From NCBI GenBank assembly GCA_017480325.1, contig JAFVAY010000011.1, positions 1 through 64,000 on the forward strand: DNA of 64,000 nt, read 5' to 3'. The number at the start of each line of letters is the position of its first letter. The first letter of the stretch is position 1. Positions 62,086 to 64,000 of the stretch are shown piece after piece. This DNA comes from Clostridiales bacterium (GTDB lineage Bacteria; Bacillota; Clostridia; Saccharofermentanales; Saccharofermentanaceae). The notes under the pieces are model-generated. The model saw only the letters and a program-made list of their open reading frames with translations, had not been told where the DNA came from and made no database searches. A program made the position numbers and the translations under genes.

Positions 62086-62107
62086 GGTGGCCCGACTTCG
62101 GGTCACC
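62086..62107 (+). terminator. Hairpin after the DUF2828 gene
   Basis: A 9-bp stem (GGTGGCCCG / CGGGTCACC, one G-U pair) with a 4-base loop lies 40 bases after the stop; the T tract is weak (TTATCCTTTG). Confidence 0.65.
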
Positions 62108-62162
62108 TTATCCTTTGTAACACGACTGTAACATTAATCACGTGAGTTTTCACAAAAAGTCC

Positions 62163-62191
62163 TTGACGATTTCATATATGCGCTGCATACT
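62163..62191 (+). promoter_or_regulatory. Possible promoter of the sigma factor gene
   Basis: TTGACG and CATACT are spaced by 17 bases. Downstream, TATTCAAT-like repeats (62191 to 62220) and the inverted pair TTGGAA / TTCCAA (about 62252-62275) are further candidate control sites in this 280-base gap. Confidence 0.45.
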
Positions 62192-62325
62192 ATTCAATAC
62201 AATTCAAATGCTATTCAATTATTCGCATAAATGAATAATTAAAACCGTAAATTGGAATGTGAAGGGAGTTCCAATGGTTGGTTCATTGCGCGAAAAAAAA
62301 CAAAAAGAAAGGAATAAAACTACAT

Positions 62326-63072
62326 ATGACGTTTTCGGATGGTTATAAGTCTCTTGTTAAGAGCATTCACACAAATTATGTCCCAATGACAGACGCAGAA
62401 ACAGTTGCTTTATGCAGTCGCATTCAAAACGGCGACCAGGAAGCATTAAATGAGTTTACCGAGCGTAATCTCGGTCTGATAGTAAAATTCCTTGATAATT
62501 ATAAGAACGAACCCGTCGAAGCAGAAGACGCCTTCATGATGGGTTATGAAGGCTTGAGAGCTGCGGCTCTGAAGTTTGACCCCAGCCTGGGGTATAAATT
62601 CTCCACATATGCCAAGTCTTGGATTTGCAGAGCCATAGAAAGAGGTATCAATAAGGAAGCATATGACATATATATTCCTGAAAGAGCCAAGGCAGATATG
62701 ATAAAGAACAAAGAGGACGTAAGCTTCCAGAGCGCGTCCTCCTTGGACGCTCCCTTAAGAGCCTCAGACGGGGATATGACTGACCTGACCCTGGGTGATA
62801 CCATCGCCTCAGACAGACCTGACCCCATAGAGGTTTCAGAAAGAGAGATGGCCTGTGAAGCCCTTCTGGATGCAGTATCAAAGCTTCCAATAAAAGAAGC
62901 AATGGCAATAACCCTGTTATATGGGCTTTTTGACATAGACCGTCAGTCTCTCTCCGAGGCCGGCAAATATATGGGCCTTAGCAAGGAAGGCGTCCGCCAG
63001 AATAAGCTGAAGGGCTTCTCCAAGCTTGAGAAGGACTCAGTCCTTGAGGGCTACTCCCTCCTTTATATGTGA
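62326..63072 (+). CDS. Sigma-70 family RNA polymerase sigma factor
   Basis: The 248-residue protein has sigma region 2 (GLIVKFLDNYKNEPVEAEDAFMMGYEGLRAAALKFDPSLGYKFSTYAKSWICRAIERGI, including the -10-binding helix) and region 4 (AITLLYGLFDIDRQSLSEAGKYMGLSKEGVRQNKLKGFSKL, a helix-turn-helix). Regions 1.1 and the large non-conserved part are missing, so it is an alternative sigma of the SigB/SigF-like or small group 3 class. No anti-sigma gene is adjacent. The gene starts after a GAAAGGA site; it is followed 17 bases later by a MazG-like gene. Confidence 0.88.
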   Translation: MTFSDGYKSLVKSIHTNYVPMTDAETVALCSRIQNGDQEALNEFTERNLGLIVKFLDNYKNEPVEAEDAFMMGYEGLRAAALKFDPSLGYKFSTYAKSWICRAIERGINKEAYDIYIPERAKADMIKNKEDVSFQSASSLDAPLRASDGDMTDLTLGDTIASDRPDPIEVSEREMACEALLDAVSKLPIKEAMAITLLYGLFDIDRQSLSEAGKYMGLSKEGVRQNKLKGFSKLEKDSVLEGYSLLYM

Positions 63073-63089
63073 TAAAGGAGGTGCCCGTC

Positions 63090-63404
63090 ATGGATATACC
63101 CGCAATACAGAAAAGAATAATTCAGAACAAGCTCAACCATGGCTTTAACATGGATGATATAGGCAGAGAGTTCCTTTACCTCTACGGCGAAGTAGGCGAA
63201 GCCTACGACGCCTATTCGAGGGGACTCCCTGCCGAGGAGCTCGGCCTCGAGCTTGCCGATGTTGCCATATATCTTCTGGGCATCGCGGAGCTTCTGGGCT
63301 TCGATATGAATAATGAGATCTTAAAGAAGATCAAGATCAACGAGGGCAGGGTTTATGAAACTCTTCCCGACGGCTCCGTAGTTAAGGTGGAGACTGATCA
63401 GTAA
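63090..63404 (+). CDS. MazG-like nucleotide pyrophosphohydrolase
   Basis: The 104-residue protein is a single all-alpha NTP-PPase domain: EFLYLYGEVGEAYDAY carries the metal ExxE pair and GLELADVAIYLLGIAELLG carries the ExxD pair. It should hydrolyse NTPs or dNTPs to monophosphates. The ATG at 63090 has an AAAGGAGG site; a GTG upstream is less likely. Stand-alone MazG-like proteins occur in phages and stress loci, and here it follows a sigma factor. Confidence 0.8.
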   Translation: MDIPAIQKRIIQNKLNHGFNMDDIGREFLYLYGEVGEAYDAYSRGLPAEELGLELADVAIYLLGIAELLGFDMNNEILKKIKINEGRVYETLPDGSVVKVETDQ

Positions 63405-63507
63405 ACCGGCGGTTGACGACATCGGATACCGGCGTCAATTTAACCCCATACACATCAAAACACCCACACCCCATATAAATAACACAAACAAGGAAAGGAA
63501 TAAGCTT

Positions 63508-64000
63508 ATGTTGTTATTCAGGTTTCAGTTCCCGGTGAAGGGAACTTCATTAGAGGAATTCGCCCGTGATTACTATAACGAGGACGGATCTCCCAACAAG
63601 AGAGCTTGGCGCAATTCGCCGGGTAAGGTTCGCGAGCTTAATGATCTGTTCATTATTGATTATAAACGCGACAGAAAGGTGCTGCCTCTCATAGTAGACG
63701 GAGATCCGAAGTACATCTACGCAGTCGCTTCGGTGTCTGCCGAGTTAGGCTCTATAGATGAGGCGCTTAAGGTTTTCTCTCATGCAGTATCCGGATGTCA
63801 GTTCGAGGACTGCACCGAGATCCCGAGAGAAGTCTACATGAGCGCGATAGAGCGTGCATATAACACCGACTATCTATCGATGTCGGGAAGAAGTCTTTAT
63901 GATCTGATCTCGTTATTCTACTATAGCAGAAGAGGACTCTTCGATGTTCCGGCCTTTGAGATCAAAGAAGAATTCGAGTCTTATTCCGATATGACCTATA
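63508..64000 (+). CDS. Unknown protein, 3' end outside window
   Basis: An open frame of at least 164 codons runs from an ATG with an AGGAAAGGA site to the window end. It begins MLLFRFQFPVKGTSLEEFARD and contains many charged and aromatic residues, with no membrane helix or motif that I can name. It follows the MazG-like gene by about 100 bases. Confidence 0.75.
   Translation, partial: MLLFRFQFPVKGTSLEEFARDYYNEDGSPNKRAWRNSPGKVRELNDLFIIDYKRDRKVLPLIVDGDPKYIYAVASVSAELGSIDEALKVFSHAVSGCQFEDCTEIPREVYMSAIERAYNTDYLSMSGRSLYDLISLFYYSRRGLFDVPAFEIKEEFESYSDMTY

Overview
The window is about 64 kb of chromosomal DNA, roughly half G+C, and it reads as an anaerobic low-G+C Gram-positive bacterium of the class Clostridia. 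The evidence is the CtsR-McsA-McsB-ClpC heat-shock operon with CtsR boxes, a T-box leader, an FMN riboswitch in front of an ECF riboflavin transporter, an oxygen-sensitive two-subunit Fe-S fumarase, a FucO-type iron alcohol dehydrogenase and a glmU-pth-mfd cluster. The pgk-tpi fusion is unusual and may help to place the lineage. I cannot assign a genus from sequence alone. Most of the window is ordinary chromosome with short intergenic gaps and many overlapping stop/start codons.

Layout. 1-2.9 kb: the end of a type IV pilin/pseudopilin operon. 2.9-5.4 kb: a metallo-beta-lactamase-fold hydrolase, a DUF1846 protein and a convergent Mrr-like nuclease. 5.5-11 kb: the CtsR regulon operon, in which McsB has lost its visible catalytic residues, followed by a PAP2 phosphatase. 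11-16.8 kb: an OFA-type transporter, a PlsC acyltransferase with a zinc ribbon, the PGK-TPI fusion enzyme and an apparently permuted DUF6273-like protein. 16.8-20.2 kb: an AT-rich AAA-type ATPase with an operator-like array of heptad repeats, a diguanylate cyclase, a GNAT enzyme and a CmpB-type membrane protein. 20.2-28.5 kb: fucO, a zinc metallopeptidase, a GH94 phosphorylase in an overlapping run with a lipase and a thioesterase, trxB and tyrS. 28.5-34.3 kb: two paralogous acidic lipoproteins, an XRE-cupin-acyl-CoA synthetase under a T-box, and a dehydrogenase-like protein with a long Ala/Glu tail. 34.3-44 kb: maf, a catalytically degenerate GGDEF-EAL protein, a HAD hydrolase, fumarase subunits, an esterase, an LtaS-like enzyme and an ABC exporter. 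44-50.6 kb: membrane proteins, FMN-riboswitch-controlled ribU, VanY and a nucleotidyltransferase. 50.7-59 kb: glmU, pth, mfd, glnA and an Ala/Lys/Glu-rich protein. 59-64 kb: tRNA-Arg(CCG), a WYL regulator divergent from a tRNA-like RNA plus a DUF2828 (Ro60-like) gene, then a sigma factor, a MazG-like protein and a truncated unknown gene.

The strongest candidates for something new are: (1) the WYL regulator / tRNA-like RNA / DUF2828 locus at 59.3-62.1 kb, which looks like a Ro60-Y RNA type ribonucleoprotein module in a new form; (2) a pseudo-arginine-kinase McsB inside an otherwise intact CtsR-ClpC operon; (3) a T-box, with a probable Thr specifier, controlling an acyl-CoA synthetase that carries its own XRE and cupin domains; and (4) a recurring leaderless promoter arrangement in which a -10 hexamer lies 5-6 nt before the start codon of at least five genes.
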